Source: Thermoflavifilum sp.
GTDB lineage: Bacteria > Bacteroidota > Bacteroidia > Chitinophagales > Chitinophagaceae
DNA length: 5,650 bases
NCBI GenBank assembly: GCA_019683625.1
Contig: JADGHY010000146.1
Coordinates: forward strand, 1 to 5,650
Reading direction: 5' to 3'
The notes beneath the pieces were generated by a model. The model was not told where the DNA came from, ran no database searches, and was given only the letters and a program-made list of their open reading frames with translations. Numbering within the stretch: position 1 is the first letter of the stretch; each line of letters begins with the position of its first letter. The position numbers were made by a program, and so were the translations under genes. Shown here one piece after another: positions 5,548 to 5,650 of the stretch.

Positions 5548-5573
5548 CAAAAATTTCGCATACAAAATTTTTG
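5548..5573. repeat. 9-bp perfect inverted repeat upstream of the minus-strand operon
   Basis: CAAAAATTT (5548-5556) and AAATTTTTG (5565-5573) are exact reverse complements separated by 8 bp. The centre lies about 43 bp before the start codon of the first gene of the minus-strand operon. Read on the minus strand, the second arm is followed by TTTTTCCC, so it could be a weak AT-rich terminator for a gene beyond the right edge. Alternatively it could be an operator-like site. The AT content makes chance occurrence plausible. Confidence 0.35.
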
Positions 5574-5650
5574 AGTTATTATACCCATTTATCATCTGTT
5601 CATCCTATGCTTCATTTTTCAATCCCATTTCTCTTTCCCCGTGTGCAATA

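Noticed and set aside
5605..5650. A possible gene end on the minus strand stopping at 5605, or a plus-strand start at 5607 open to the edge
   Set aside because: Only about 14 codons are visible in either case, too few to recognise anything or to choose between them.

Overview
The window looks like a chromosomal segment from a member of the Bacteroidota, most likely near Chitinophagaceae (a family-level guess). The reasons are a DUF4382 lipoprotein, a glycosylasparaginase that matches from memory the Elizabethkingia (Flavobacterium) meningosepticum enzyme closely, a bactofilin followed by AtpZ and a four-helix 'subunit I'-like protein, and start codons without recognisable Shine-Dalgarno sequences. 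I see no rRNA, tRNA, CRISPR array, insertion sequence or phage gene.

Layout. Positions 1-326 are AT-rich and hold no gene I can support. A strong intrinsic terminator (about 321-368, minus strand) ends a minus-strand gene for a 270-residue DUF4382 lipoprotein (391-1203). A 104-bp divergent spacer separates it from a plus-strand pair only 12 bp apart: gamma-glutamyltransferase (1308-3035) and a Tat-type N4-(beta-N-acetylglucosaminyl)-L-asparaginase (3048-4091). Both are self-cleaving N-terminal-nucleophile hydrolases with every catalytic residue I could check present.

The right part is a minus-strand four-gene operon, read from 5517 down to 4085. It encodes a 126-residue membrane protein resembling the non-catalytic N-terminal module of Bacteroidota M23 peptidases, a bactofilin, AtpZ and a 130-residue AtpI-like membrane protein. 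Its last gene overlaps the end of the asparaginase gene tail to tail by 7 bp, so the expected next gene (atpB, ATP synthase subunit a) is not there.

Functionally, the plus-strand pair would act in the cell envelope on side-chain amide bonds (gamma-glutamyl and N-glycosyl-asparagine or beta-aspartyl), probably to scavenge glutathione, gamma-glutamyl peptides and glycopeptides. The minus-strand operon joins a membrane and cytoskeleton pair (bitopic coiled-coil protein plus bactofilin) to ATP synthase assembly factors. Most of this is conserved housekeeping or accessory content. The points most worth a second look are the M23-type protein without its peptidase domain, the ATP synthase accessory genes cut off from atpB, and a hydrophilic insert directly before the asparaginase self-cleavage site. 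I found no clear evidence of a wholly new system.
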